NCBI GenBank assembly: GCA_011033025.1
Contig: WFMF01000289.1
Coordinates: 1 to 64,000, forward strand
Origin: Beroe forskalii
Lineage: Eukaryota > Ctenophora > Nuda > Beroida > Beroidae
Length of the DNA: 64,000 nucleotides
Direction of reading: 5' to 3'
Made by a program: the position numbers and the translations under genes. The notes below the pieces were generated by a model. The model had not been told where the DNA came from. It made no database searches and worked only from the letters and a program-made list of their open reading frames with translations. Below are positions 1 to 12,943 of this stretch, in pieces (the first letter of the stretch is position 1; each line of letters starts with the position of its first letter).

Positions 1-646
1 AAAACCAGTGTTGAAACCGGAGCTTATATAGGTACCAAAAAAATCAAAATGTACCTATGACTCTCGGTCACTCAGTTTTGGAATACTTATACAGATTAAA
101 AACCCACTGTAAAATGAAAACTTAAAATCTTATGAAGTTATGAAAAAGTCTGAAATCTATGGTTTATTAGGGCTAAAGAATTACATGCGTAATTACATTC
201 CCGCATGTACCTTAAGGCCTTTGTGTCCCTATCAAGTTGAATAATATAAATGGAGATGAAAAATTGCTACATTGAAACTTCAAATGGAAGATTTTGCTGC
301 TCTAAGTGGTTTACCCTTGGACACAGTTTAGGCCTTCATACTCAGTGAGACGTGAGTAATTCAGCCTCATCTGAATGAGAATTAGAATGCTAAACTTAAA
401 GCTTTTAAGTCAAATTACAACTCTATAAAAGTCTAAATTGTAAAGAATATGTTAAACATGCATTGATGCCATGAAAGCATGAAAGCATGAAGCAAAAAAT
501 TGCTCCTATTTTTCGTTGGTCTGCTTATTGAAGATCAAATGATTAAGAAAAAGTCCAACAGAGCAACAGCTGACTCCTGCAGAAAAACAAATGGACAGCA
601 TCTTAAGCTCTTTAGCACAATAATCATGATAAATAATAAATAATCA
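1..646. other. Gene-free flank
   Basis: AT-rich DNA with no convincing coding region, RNA gene or repeat structure that I can see. The only open frames are short and lack any recognisable motif. Confidence 0.5.
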
Positions 647-879
647 TCCCACCCAACAATTTTGGTTGCCAACGTTGCAGTAACGTTGCAAGACATTTTA
701 CCAAGGTTGCAAAAGGTTGCAACGGGGTTGCAACGTTGGCAACATATTGCAACGTATACTAAACGTTTCAATTGTTACCTTTTGGAACGTTGCCTAGGCA
801 ACGTTGTGAAACGACATTTAAACGTTTCTTTTGAAACGTTACAAAATAATTCCAATGGAACGTTTCAGCAACTTCAAAA

Positions 880-1450
880 ATCAACGTTAAGGAACGTTGC
901 ATATGGAACGTATTTTAAACGTTTCCAAGTAACTTGTATGCAACGTTACTTTGATACGTTTGAAATACGTTGTTTCAACGTCTCCAATTAACTTGTATGC
1001 AACGTTACTTTGAAACTTTTGAAATACGTTGTTTTAACGTTTCCAAGTAACTTGTATGCAACGTTACTTTGATACGTTTGAAATACGTTGTTTTAACGTT
1101 TCCAAGTAACTTGTGTGCAACGTCATTTTGAAATACGTTGTTTTAACGTTTCAAAGTAGCTTGTATACAACGTTACTTTGATAAGTTTGTAATACGTTGT
1201 TTTAACGTTTGCAAATAACTTGTATGTAACGTTACTTTGAAACGTCTGAACTACGTTGTTTTAACGTTTACAAGGAACTTGTATGCAACGTTATTTTGAT
1301 ACGTTTGAATTACGTTGTTTTAACGTTTCCAATTAATTTGTATGCAACGTTACTTTGAAACGTCTGAACTACGCTGTTTAAACGTTTAGAGGTAACTTGT
1401 ACGCAACGTTACTTTGATACGTTGGAAATACGTTGTTTTAACGTTTCCAA
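880..1450. repeat. 59-bp tandem repeat, about 9 copies
   Basis: The phrase AACTTGTATGCAACGTTACT recurs at 931, 990, 1049 and 1108 with a strict 59-bp step, then at 1158 (a copy shortened by 9 bp), 1217, 1276, 1335 and 1394. It lies inside the TIR transposon near its left end. The open frame through it (662-991) is a by-product of the repeat, not a gene. Confidence 0.85.
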
Positions 1451-2663
1451 GCGCTTCCCTGTTCTAAATCTAAATCTGGGAAAGCGTGCTGCGCATCGCG
1501 AGCTGATGTTATACATTTTTAGCAAAAGACGCGGCTTGTCAATGTCAGACGTTGTCTGAATTGGCCGTAGGATGTTACCCCACCCTCACGCGCGGCGCAA
1601 CGTTCCACATTTGGACGACTGGACGTCCGCGTCACTTTGCGCTCTCGCCATCCAGTCAGAAGAAATTTAGACGGGCAACGTCCGTCGACTGAATTGGTTG
1701 CGTCGCGTCGTACTCGAAGAAATGAAGAATGATAATACCCTACCACCGCGGCACCGCGCGCGTCGTAGGATGTTAATTGTTACCCCACCCTCGCTCGCGC
1801 GGCGCAACATTCCACATTTCGACTTCCTGCAGAAGCGCGCGGCGTGAGAGCCACACAGGGTTATTTGTGTTTTAGCAAGGGTCTGCCGATGGGGTCAGAC
1901 AACTTCTGACAAGCGGCGGCCATGCCACTTTGTCAAAGAAATACTGTAGATTGTGGTAGAAATTATAACGAGTAACAAAGTTTTTGAAACGTTTTGAAAA
2001 CATCACAACAACGTTTTTCTGCAATTTTGTTTCACGAAATAAGTTGATAAAGAAGCCCAATTACAGTCATGAATGATTGTTTGAGTGAAAATTTTTGCTT
2101 CAGTATTAAAGAACAAGAAAATTGTAATTTAAGGACGTTGAGATGACATCAATTCAAATTATATCAAAATGAATTTTCAAACGCAAGAAAAATTTTTATC
2201 GTGAGAGATATATTCGAAGGGTAACTAAATGACGCAATGCAACCTCTTTGCAACGTGATGTTCAGCGTGATAACATCGTTACTGAAGTAAGTATGGTGAG
2301 TATTCGACTTCTCATGTAACCTCTTCTGGGGGTTAATGAGGCCTTCTGGATGCTGATGGGTATCCATCACATCCTCTCTTTCTTTGTACTCGAGAGTGCA
2401 ATGAAAGGACTTTTGGAAGACCTTGGTCAAGAGCCTGCAGCTCCTGAACAAGGTCTTGGCTGAAAAGCAGCGCCAAATCCATTACAGCTGCTTCAGCCAC
2501 AAACACAAATCGGAACAATATTGCTCTTCAATATTATTGTTGTTGACGTGGGGTTCGCCTTGGGTAAGTTGCAGCAACGTTGCAGCAACGTTATTTTCAA
2601 CATTGTAGCAACAATGTGCCAACGTTTTAAAACGTTGCATTTACAACCTTACAATGGTTGCTT

Positions 2664-2822
2664 GAAGGTTGCATAGGGGGTAAATTGTCGTCCGCAAATA
2701 GGTTGCAGAAACGGTGGAATTACGTTTCAAGTGAAACGTTTCGCAACGTTTCATGAGGAACGTTTCACTTAAGTGTAAGCAACCTCCCTGCACACGACAA
2801 TTTACCCCCTATGAAACCTCCC
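2664..2822. repeat. Nested inverted pair inside the TIR transposon
   Basis: GGTTGCATAGGGGGTAAATT at the left and its inverted complement (AATTTACCCCCTATGAAACC) at the right face each other across about 110 bp. They could form a stem or be the ends of a small nested element. Confidence 0.5.
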
Positions 2823-2888
2823 TGAGACGTTGTAGGTTGCATATGAAACGTTGTGCAACTCCTGTGCAACCAAAAATGTTGGGTGGGA

Positions 2889-3837
2889 TATAATAAAAGC
2901 TAGGTACCTATATAACTATATTATTAGCTTGAGCAAATACCGGTCAGAAGTCATGAAAGTGATCTAGAGACTTGAGGAGTACCAGCAGTTAAACTTCTGA
3001 GATAGGTAATGTTTCTTTGTTTTAAAGATTGACGTCTTGTAATCGACTTAAATAACTAAATAAGTGACAAGTCAATACAATCTTGCAAAAAATAAATTGA
3101 AAGGAAATAATATTCAAAATTCTAAAATTGAATTGAATTGAATTGAATATCAATCAGCAGAAAGCTCAGATAAACAAGCTGATCCTGTGAGTGCCGATGA
3201 TCGATATGGAAATGCCACATACATATGCTGTACATGTGAACAAAGACCAAATTGATCATGATGGGTACCTTAAGAAAGCTGACTGGGTCAAGGTGGCAAT
3301 CCATGACTTTTGTAAAAATAAGATATAGAAATTAAGTAAAATTCGGAAAAATGCAATATGCAGAGCCGGCACAAGCAACAGATAAAATGGCATGAAAAAG
3401 TTGTAGCAGCACCCAGAGACTGAACACGAGGTGAGTGAAGCCAGCGCTCGATTTTGGAGCGAGGCTGGACGCCCGAGCAACTTACCGAGAATTCACTGAA
3501 ACGCCCATAACTTTTGATCCATTACCCCTTTTTCAAATATTTTTGCATGAATGTGTAGCTAAGAATGAGATCTATCGAATGATATAAGATTTGTAAAAAG
3601 TTTTTGCAATAATTTTCACTCATTTGCCAACCAGAGCAAAATATCGCTAAGAAATGCTAAACGAACGCGCGCGCGTCGTTCCGTAGCGCTACACGTTAAC
3701 CCCTGATAATGACGTCGATACGCGCTCAGCCAATCAGATCGTGCAGCAAATTCTGCTGCACAGCCTGTCGTATTGAGCCCTACCCTCCCCGCGGAGAAAA
3801 ATGGCGCGCGGCGGAGGGTAGGGTAAAATCCTACTAA
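2889..3837. other. Gene-free stretch
   Basis: No gene recognised. It contains a short AATTG tandem (about 3126-3147) and a GC-rich patch around 3660-3820. The block at 3410-3480 vaguely resembles the GAACGAGGTG/GAGTGAGC subterminal motif of the Helitrons further right, but is too diverged to call. Confidence 0.4.
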
Positions 3838-4231
3838 TAGTTCGAAAATCAGACTATAGTTCGGACATCAGACTATAGTTCGGACACCAGACTATAATTC
3901 AAGAACATAAGACTATAGTTCGGGGGACACCAGACACCGAGCAGCATTTGGCAGTGACAAATGACACCTCGAAGAGAGTGCTGCCAGGGACATTGCAGCA
4001 GCTTGCGGGACACCCAACAGCAGTGACACCAAACTGAGTGCTGCCAGGAAAACTGAAACTCTGAAATACAAAAATTGGAAGTTATACTTATATTGCAAGT
4101 ATGATCTGCAGGAGGCTATGTAACTATGTAGGAAAAGATGACACAAGTTAGAAAACTGTGACATCACAAATACTCATCGAAAGTTTTTTGCAATTTCATG
4201 GCTTTAGAATATATCAAAGGCACCAATAGGA

Positions 4232-5598
4232 ATTGCTCACGATATTTTGATTGCCTTCACAATTGTTAAGTTGTAGTATAGCGAATTCAAAGCTGCTCTG
4301 ACCATGAAGTCTATCCACCTAGGTCGGCTTGATGTCATACCGGTAGTTCCGTAAATTGTGTAGTACTCGACTCAGCCCCTTATTCTTCTATGTTAAGAAA
4401 GCCTAAGTCAGGGAGTATAGCAGAAGAGTAAAGATTCGCCTGCGTTTTTCCACATCGTATTAGAAACCACACATCAGGACGTGCGATAGGCCCACATAGT
4501 GTGCCACACAGAAATCAATAACATCATGGACAGAGACGGGACCTCTGCATCATGAATGTATACTACACGAGTTGCGAGTAGTTGAAGAGGAGAAGTAGTA
4601 TTGAAAATTAGAACGCACGCAAAAAATAATTCCTTGGGTTTGAAAATTGCGCGCAACTAAATAACAAAATGTTTACTTATGACATCTACATGCCTTTAAA
4701 ATATCATGGTAAATTGCATCGAAGGTTGTTAGCTATCCCTTCTGGCAATGGTGGGCTGTATGGTGTCACTTAGCCGTCCAATTTTTTGCATGAAATGCTG
4801 GTTATTTTAAAAACTTATTGTACATAGAAGTTTTAAAAAACCTGCATTTCATACAAAATTTTTTGACCTATTATATATATTGGGAAAGGCTCTCCCAATT
4901 GAAGCTCGTGCCACTGCAGCGTAGACGGGAGAGATGTCATTCTGACGATGTGGAAGATTATCCACAATGTAGTCCCGAATTCCTGTGACACTTCATCCTT
5001 GCGGTACAAGGACCTAAGTTATGGAATAGGGTACCTAGCCATGTGAAAGCTGCAGAAACTTTCGACACGTTTCTCTGATACCGGACGAGCCTTCGTTTGC
5101 TGGGTACAGCTGCAGCTGGTCCAACTCTGATACTCTGATAGACCACTCACCAACGCGGTGGTCGGAACTCTGATGGCACTTCCAACTCAACGGATAAAAT
5201 TTACCAAGTTAGTTAGTTAAGTGTACATTGCAGCCCACCATTGCCAGATAGGACAGCTAAGAATCTTCGATGCAATGTACCAAGACTCAAAGATATTTAA
5301 AATGTACATTGAGGTCATAATTAAAGATTTTGCTGCAAAACCTGCGTACGATTAGCATGATAACAATCTTATCTGCCAATGATGCACTCACATTTGTGCC
5401 AGGCACTCTTTGTGAACCCATCGCACATCTTGATGTGTGGTTATTGAAACAATGTCGAACAAAATGCCTGAGAAACGCAACGTAAAAATACTTCGTGTGG
5501 CATATTGGCATGAAATAAGGTCTTCGCTTCTTTACTCTTCCGCTATACTACGACTCAAAAGTTGTGAAATGTGAAGGCAATAAAAATATCGTGAGCAA
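4232..5598. mobile_element. TIR element with ATTGCTCACGATATTT ends
   Basis: ATTGCTCACGATATTTTGAT at 4232 is mirrored by its complement at about 5580-5598, and the similarity extends about 50 bp inward (GTAGTATAGCG motif). The inverted copy at 25469-26810 has the same ends. No intact transposase is visible. It carries a degenerate reverse-transcriptase-like C-terminal tail (see 4989-5078), so it may be composite. Confidence 0.6.
4989..5078 (+). pseudogene. Non-LTR retrotransposon ORF2 C-terminal remnant
   Basis: Frame +3 reads LWNRVPSHVKAAETFDTFL followed by a stop. This matches the usual tail of many LINE ORF2 proteins (LWNxLPxxVxxAxSxxxFKxxL). A stop lies just upstream, so only the tail survives. 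The family assignment rests on a short motif and is tentative. Confidence 0.45.
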
Positions 5599-6110
5599 TC
5601 TTATATATAAAGTAAAGTCGCACGTGAATAATGTTTGTCTGTAATTCCGTATACAATTAAATTTGAGCTTGCCAAGAAGATATCAAGAGAAACGAAGGCA
5701 AAAGCGAGAAAAGAGGTGCCGTTGCTATAATGGAAACCAATTTTTCCGCACGTGCAGATTATAATCAGTGCTATGCGAGAGCTTTCTATTACGCTACTTC
5801 TGTTAAATGCTGTGCTGACATAGTTTTTGAAAATTTGACGTTGTTTTACATCAAATTCAAGATCTCAAGATCTCAAGATGGAGAATGGACATAACTTGAA
5901 CAACGGAGGATATTTCAGATGGATTGTTTTCTGTGGCAGAGTTTGGCAGATAATCAATGCTGAGTCGGTGATAACAGTAGTAACTATAGTTTCGAAATTA
6001 GCCGTTTAGTTTACAAAAGTGTACTATTCAATCGAGTCGAATATAGGTGTAGCAGATTACGAAGACAGTTCCTGGCCTGGATTAATGTAAACAAAACGGT
6101 CCAATGTCAC
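5599..6110 (+). mobile_element. Non-autonomous Helitron, 3'-truncated
   Basis: It begins TCTTATATATAAAGTAAAGT directly after an A, as expected for a Helitron 5' end inserted at A|T, and follows the same sequence as the elements at 13845 and 35075 (CACGTGAATAATGTTTGTCT, then TTGAGCTTGCCAAG). No CTAG end with the GC-rich hairpin follows, so the 3' part is lost. Its insertion interrupts the terminal repeat of the TIR element ending at 5598. Confidence 0.7.
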
Positions 6111-7057
6111 CCTCATAAAAAAAACAATGACACCTTGTCGTATTGGATATGACAGGGTGTCGTATTGGAACGACAAGGTGTCATATTTGCCTAGGGTCAA
6201 ATCCGACACTCTGTCGCATTTGCTCGCGCATTGACTATCACAAATTATTGATATGTCATGCGCGCGCGCGTAACAAGCAGAACATGTTTTACGCGACGTG
6301 GGACAAGCCGCGCCGCGAATTTCGGCACTCCAAATGCGCGCGTCGCGCGCGCGTTAACATGTGCAATTTCCTCCCATGAACGTTACCCAAAATCGTGAAT
6401 GATTTACATCAATTAGTTTGACTAGTTCATAATCATTGTAAGCTGCTTAAGTTGTCAATTGTTTTTGATGATTGATTTGTACGTTTTGAATTCAGCCGAC
6501 CTTTTTCATCCAACCGAAGTCAAAAATTGCCTTCCAATCTTCGAGCCATTATAACCAGCCATTTATTTAGACGATTCCAGTAACTCGAATTTTTATCAAG
6601 TTGTAGTTCTTGTTTTAACTGCTATCTCGTGATCGTGTAGGTAGATGCTTTAATGGCATTCAATTTCAAATCGACCCACTTTAACTGCCCGATTTGAAGG
6701 TGAGAAGAGCCTCAATTTCAGCCTGAAGATGGGATACATTATCATAGTATCATGTACGATGACAGTAATTTGACAATAATTGAGTATAAGCATCATTCCC
6801 AGTCGAGAGGCAAAGATGAAGGCAAATGTTTCAAGGGGGAAATAGCATTTCCAGGTCTCAAATCTGTTGTTAAGGTAAGATATCGTGTCTTTATTTTGCC
6901 TGGTCGGTCACCATGGCTGCTAAGCCATATCTTGCTAAGAAAGCCAAATCCCATATTGATCTGCCCAGATGTAAAAAAGTAACTGACTTCCTTATCCAAT
7001 ATCCATAATCCAATTAAGCCGATATGCAACTATTAACCCAAATTCAGTTGATTTGAG
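6111..7057. other. Gene-free stretch with short palindromes
   Basis: No gene recognised. At 6130-6215 the phrases ACACCTTGTCGTATTGGA and GACAAGGTGTCATATTTG form overlapping inverted repeats, and 6250-6360 is rich in CG/GC runs. Short open frames here have no support. Confidence 0.4.
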
Positions 7058-10000
7058 TCAGGTGGCAACAAGGGACAAATGTCGCCCGAGGCAACATGGT
7101 GTTTTAAGGCCTCAAATGTGCTTGATATGAAGTTTTATGGTTAGGTATCATGTTTAAGAGTTGCCAGGCCATCATAGGAGCCACGCCCAACCTTGAGCCA
7201 CGCCCAACCTTGAGCCACGCCCAAAAATCAGTGCCAATCAGTGGCAAAAAGGGACAAGTGGGGACATGGCGATTCAGCCGATAAATCACTCCAAAACATT
7301 TTCTTTTGATCATAAAAGTTATTTTAGGGTTTATAGACACTAAATCAACCATTTGCATTCCCAATCCGTGGCCACGCCCAGATTCCACGCCTCATAAATG
7401 CGCGAAAAGTCGCTATCAGGGTGGCGAAAAAGGGACAAAAGTCGCCTGAGGCGACGTGGGATTTCAAGGCCTCAAATGTGCTTGATATGAGTTGTTATGG
7501 TTAGGTATCATGTTTAAGAGTTGCCAGGCCATCATAGGAGCCACGCCCAACCTTGAGCCACGCCCAAAAATCCCATCTTTCCTGCCAATATGGTGGCAAA
7601 AAAGGGACAAGTGGAGACATGGCGATTTCAGCCGATAAACCACTCCAAATCATTTTCTTTTGATCATAAAAGTTATTTTAGGGTTTCTAGACACTAAATC
7701 AACCATTCCCAACCCGTGGCCACGCCCAGATTCCACGCCCCATAAATGCGCGAAAAGTCGCCAGCTGGGCGGCAAAAAAGGGACAAAAGTCGCCTGAGGC
7801 GACGTGGGATTCTCAGGCCTCAAATGTGCTTGATATGAGTTGTTATGGTTAGGTATCATGTTTAAGAGTTGCCAGGCCATCATAGGAGCCACGCCCAACC
7901 TTGAGCCACGCCCAAAAATCCCATCTTTCCTGCCAATCAGTGGCAAAAAGTGACAAGTGGGGACATGGCGATTTCAGCCGATAAATCACTCCTAATCACT
8001 TTCTTTTGATCATAAAAGTTATTGTTATTTTAGGCTTTCTAGACACTAAATCAGCCATTCCCAACCCGTAGTCACGCCCAGATTCTACGCCCCATAAATG
8101 CGCCAAAAGTCGCTAGCTGGGTGGCAAAAAAGGGACAAAAGTCGCCTGAGGCGACGTGGGATGTTAAATGATTTGGAGTGATTTATCGACTGAAATCGCC
8201 ATGTCCCTTTTTTGCCACTGATTGGCAGAAAAGGTGGGATTTTTGGTTGATGGTTTGGGGGACAAGTGGGGACATTGGATAAATCACCATAACAAATCAT
8301 GGCGATCATAAAGTTAATTTGAGGCGACTTTTTTTACGCCTCAAGCGACTTTTGGCGCAAGCAAGTTTTTGGAGGCCTTATCGGCTGAAATTGTCGCCTG
8401 AGGCGTCATGCCTCCTCAAATGGGATGGCTCAAGGTTTCCTCCTGGCAACTCTTAAACATGATATCAACCATAACAACTCATTATCAAGCACATTTGAGG
8501 CCTTAAATCCCACGTCGCCTCAGGCGACTTTTTTGGGGCTAGCGACTTTTCGCGCATTTATGGGGCGTGAATCTGGGCGGCCACGGGCTGTGAATGGTTG
8601 ATTTAGTGTCTAGGAACCCTAAATTAACTTTTAAGACCAAAATGAAATGATTTGGAGTGATTTATCGGCTGAAATTGCCATGTCCAACTTGTCCCTTTTT
8701 TGCCACCATATTGGCAGGAAAGATGGGATTTTTGGGCGTGGCTCAAGGTTGGGCGTGGCTCCTATGATGGCCTGGCAACTCTTAAACATGATATCTAACC
8801 ATAACAACTCATATCAAGCACATTTGAGGCCTTAAAATCCCACGTCGCCTCAGGCGACTTTTGTCCCTTTTTGCCACCCAGCTAGCGACTTTTCGCGCAT
8901 TTATGGGGCGTGGAATCTGGGCGTGGCCACGGGCTGTGAATGGTTGATTTAGTGTCTAGGAACCCTAAATTAACTTTTAAGACCAAAATGAAATGATTTG
9001 GAGTGATTTATCGGCTGAAATTGCCATGTCCAAACTTGTCCCTTTTTTGCCACCATATTGGCAGGAAAGATGGGATTTTTTGGGCGTGGCTCAAGGTTGA
9101 GCGTGGCTCCTATGATGGCCTGGTAACTCTTAAACATGATATCTAACCATAACAACTCATATCAAGCACATTTGAGGCCTTAAAATCCCACGTCGCCTCA
9201 GGCGACTTTTGTCCCTTTTTTGCCACCCAGCTAGCGACTTTTCGCGCATTTATGGGGCGTGGAATCTGGGCGTGGCCACGGGCTGTGAATGGTTGATTTA
9301 GTGTCTAAGAACCCTAAATTAACTTTTAAGACCAAAATGAAATGATTTGGAGTGATTTATCGGCTGAAATTGCCATGTCCAACTTGTCCCTTTTTTGCCA
9401 CCATATTGGCAGGAAAGATGGGATTTTTGGGCGTGGCTCAAGGTTGGGCGTGGCTCCTATGATGGCCTGGCAACTCTTAAACATGATATCTAACCATAAC
9501 AACTCATATCAAGCACATTTGAGGCCTTAAAATCCCACGTCGCCTCAGGCGACTTTTGTCCCTTTTGCCACCCAGCTAGCGACTTTTCGCGCATTTATGG
9601 GGCGTGGAATCTGGGCGTGGCCACGGGCTGTGAATGGTTGATTTAGTGTCTAAGAACCCTAAATTAACTTTTAAGACCAAAATGAAATGATTTGGAGTGA
9701 TTTATCGGCTGAAATTGCCATGTCCAACTTGTCCCTTTTTTGCCACCATATTGGCAGGAAAGATGGGATTTTTGGGCGTGGCTCAAGGTTGGGCGTGGCT
9801 CCTATGATGGCCTGGCAACTCTTAAACATGATATCTAACCATAAAACTTCATATCAAGCACATTTGAGGCCTTAAAATCCCACGTCGCCTCAGGCGACTT
9901 TTGTCCCTTTTTTGCCACCCAGCTAGCGACTTTTCGCGCATTTATGGGGCGTGGAATCTGGGCGTGGCCACGGGCTGTGAATGGTTGATTTAGTGTCTAG

Positions 10001-11309
10001 GAACCCTAAATTAACTTTTAAGACCACAATGAAATGATTTGGAGTGATTTATCGGCTGAAATCGCCATGTCCACACTTGTCCCTTTTTTGCCACCAGATT
10101 GGCAGGAAAGATGGGATTTTTGGGCGTGGCTCAAGGTTGGGCGTGGCTCCTATGATGGCCTGGCAACTCTTAAACATGATACCTAACCATAGCAAGTCAT
10201 ATCAAGCACATTTGAGGCCTTAAAATCCCACGTCGCCTCAGGCGACTTTTGTCCCTTTTTTGCCACCCAGCTAGCGACTTTTCGCGCATTTATGGGGCGT
10301 GAAATCTGGGCGTGGCCAAGGGTTGGGAATGGTTGATTTAGTGTCTAAAAACCCTAAAATAACTTTTAAGACCAAAATGAAATGATTTGGAGTGATTTAT
10401 CGGCTGAAATTGCCATGTCCAACTTGTCCCTTTTTTGCCACCATATTGGCAGGAAAGATGGGATTTTTGGGCGTGGCTCAAGGTTGGGCGTGGCTCCTAT
10501 GATGGCCTGGCAACTCTTAAACATGATACCTAACCATAAAACTTCATATCAAGCACATTTGAGGCCTTAAAATCCCACGTCGCCTCAGGCGACTTTTGTC
10601 CCTTTTTTGCCACCCAGCTAGCGACTTTTCGCGCATTTATGGGGCGTGGAATCTGGGCGTGGCCACGGGCTGTGAATGGTTGATTTAGTGTCTAAGAACC
10701 CTAAATTAACTTTTAAGACCAAAATGGAATGATTTGGAGTGATTTATCGGCTGAAATTGCCATGTCCAACTTGTCCCTTTTTTGCCACCATATTGGCAGG
10801 AAAGATGGGATTTTTGGGCGTGGCTCAAGGTTGGGCGTGGCTCCTATGATGGCCTGGCAACTCTTAAACATGATACCTAACCATAAAACTTCATATCAAG
10901 CACATTTGAGGCCTTAAAATCCCACGTCGCCTCAGGCGACTTTTGTCCCTTTTTTGCCACCCAGCTAGCGACTTTTCGCGCATTTATGGGGCGTGGAATC
11001 TGGGCGTGGCCACGGGCTGTGAATGGTTGATTTAGTGTCTAAGAACCCTAAATTAACTTTTAAGACCAAAATGGAATGATTTGGAGTGATTTATCGGCTG
11101 AAATTGCCATGTCCAACTTGTCCCTTTTTTGCCACCATATTGGCAGGAAAGATGGGATTTTTGGGCGTGGCTCAAGGTTGGGCGTGGCTCCTATGATGGC
11201 CTGGCAACTCTAAAACATGATACCTAACCATAAAACTTCATATCAAGCACATTTGAGGCCTTAAAATCCCACGTCGCCTCAGGCGACTTTTGTCCCTTTT
11301 TTGCCACCT
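7058..11309. repeat. Satellite-like array, ~346-bp monomer, with orientation switch
   Basis: About twelve monomers of ~345-348 bp. Those at 7058-8170 run in one direction and those from about 8400 to 11309 in the other, with a scrambled junction between. Each monomer has GTCGCCTCAGGCGAC (7-bp arms around one base), a GGGCGTGGCTCAAGGTTGGG segment and TTGATTTAGTGTCTA. Both outer ends stop at the same monomer position (GGGACAAA...GTCGCC on the left; its mirror TTTGTCCC on the right), as in a foldback element. A 62-residue frame recurring in each right-hand monomer is a consequence of the repeat. Confidence 0.85.
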
Positions 11310-12943
11310 TTTTGTCCCACGTCGCGTAAAACATCGCCTCGAATAAAATCAACGGTTTGGAAATTCACGTGACGGAATTACCTTGCTGGGTACTTATTGG
11401 TGAGAGTAACCTAGAATTATGCAGAAAATGTTAAACCAGTTGTACAAGATTACAGCCAACATTCGAGATTACAGCCGCCGATAACGAAAGTGTGACCATA
11501 TAAGCTGATAAACATATCATATGACCATGTATTAAAAGTCAGTGTCAGTGAATTTAAAGTAAGTGTTAGAGGACAATGGACAAGTGTGAATTTTAGAATT
11601 CCGATAACTGCAATATGGTTAAAAGAGATCCTGATGAACTTAGGGATGGAACGATTACTTTGGAGAGCATTGAATCGAATTCTTAGAAAGACATGGCAAT
11701 CGTAATTTAAATCAGTACTATCTTTGCACTAATATAACTAAGTAACAAGTGAAATTGTTATGGAGCAAGAAACAAGGCGATATTGGAGTGTTCTATTTAT
11801 GATTTAAATCCCACCTTTTCAGCTCAATTGAAAGTTGAACCCAGGGTTAAATTTGCACACCGAGATAATCTAAGATTAAGTAATACGATACAAAATTGAC
11901 ACTTGAGCAGATCACTATTTATTTCTAAAGGGGCAGAAATTAATATATCGGTGTACTCACATGATTATGATTTATGGTCTTATGTAATGCATGAGACGAT
12001 TAGTCGAAGCCCATTCATTATGAGGCAGGACGCAGGTATCCTAAATATACAGCCATCAGAAATTTGACGATTGTTTGCATGCTCGCAGCTCAGGTATGAT
12101 TCTCAGCTGGATCATCAAAAGAGAGGCCGGACCCGAGGGTCCGCAAGAGGATAGTCCCGGAGTGGGACTGTGCCTGCCTCTAGTCGCCGAGGCGACGGGG
12201 GGTGAGGGTGAAAGGTGATGGTGGTGATTCACATCTCAGCTGGATGTGAATCATCAATATTTGTCTGTGGGTTCTGTACTTTAATAACGATGTATGTACT
12301 CCGATGCTTTCGATCTCAAATTACCTGTTACCATTTGATGATCAAAACATCTATTGGGATCAATCGTCGGACTTGATTTGTAAAATCACGAAGATTTAGA
12401 ATGTAATTTTGAATAAGCAGTCGTATTTCTACGGTTTTACAAGATTTTCGGCTATCATTACTTTATTACTGGCTATAGCCGAAATGATTATTTTCACTAA
12501 CAAATCATAATTAAACGAACGTTTCATATAAGTTCAGATAAAACGAAAGACAGTATTCAGTAACATCAAAGAACATTCACAAGATACAATTTACAGTACA
12601 TGAACTGGCAATCTACAACAAAACATGCAGTTTCGATACTTTAATACAAGAGCTTGATTGTACAAGATATCTTCCAACAAAGTATTCAATATTCATAACA
12701 CTTATTAAATTAGATTAAGTTAGTCAAAAAGAAATATCGGTAATTTAGTTGGGTTAATTAATATAAACAAAACAATCACTTATTCCCAGACAATATTTCA
12801 CAAACAATTATCTCATCTATGATATGAATAGAATATCAAATTTAAATCTAAGAGTTCAAAAATGGAATCGGAGCAAAATGACTATGAGGGTTATAATCGG
12901 AGCCTTAAATTATCAAGTCGGCACTAATAAAAGTATTTAAGTA
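11310..12943. other. Gene-free stretch with a GC-rich hairpin cluster
   Basis: No gene recognised. At 12120-12205 three short perfect or near-perfect hairpins follow each other (GGACCCGAGGGTCC, AGTCCCGGAGTGGGACT, GTCGCCGAGGCGAC), flanked by two CTCAGCTGGAT phrases, the second inside GATTCACATC...GATGTGAATC. It does not match any RNA gene I know. Confidence 0.4.

Larger units (their letters stand above)
647..2888. mobile_element. Non-autonomous TIR transposon, about 2.2 kb
   Basis: The left end reads TCCCACCCAACAATTTTGG and the right end is its near-perfect inverted complement (TCCCACCCAACATTTTTGG when reversed), giving a terminal inverted repeat of roughly 23 bp. The subterminal regions at both ends are rich in AACGTTGCAAC-type motifs. 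No transposase is encoded; the GC-rich middle (about 1480-1860) contains a direct repeat of the GGCGCAACxTTCCACATTT segment. A target-site duplication is not clear (at most AT/TA), so the superfamily is unassigned. Confidence 0.7.
3838..5598 (-). repeat. Left arm of a 1.7-kb inverted duplication
   Basis: This block is present again in reverse orientation at 25469-27193. Both copies carry the same order: four GACTATAGTTCGGA-type repeats (3838-3930), a segment whose 80-residue open frame is nearly identical in both arms (3913-4167 versus 26875-27120), then the TIR element 4232-5598. Indels between arms are few, so the duplication is fairly recent. The right edge of this arm is cut exactly by a Helitron insertion at 5599. 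Confidence 0.85.

Noticed and set aside
662-991. 109-residue frame
   Set aside because: Lies within the AACGTT-rich end and 59-bp array of the TIR transposon.
6143-6379. 78-residue Cys-rich frame
   Set aside because: Generated by overlapping inverted repeats and CG runs; Cys spacing fits no known finger.
8647-10917. Recurring 62-residue frame (MIWSDLSAEIAM...)
   Set aside because: It recurs because the satellite monomer recurs; no motif, and lost or broken in other monomers.
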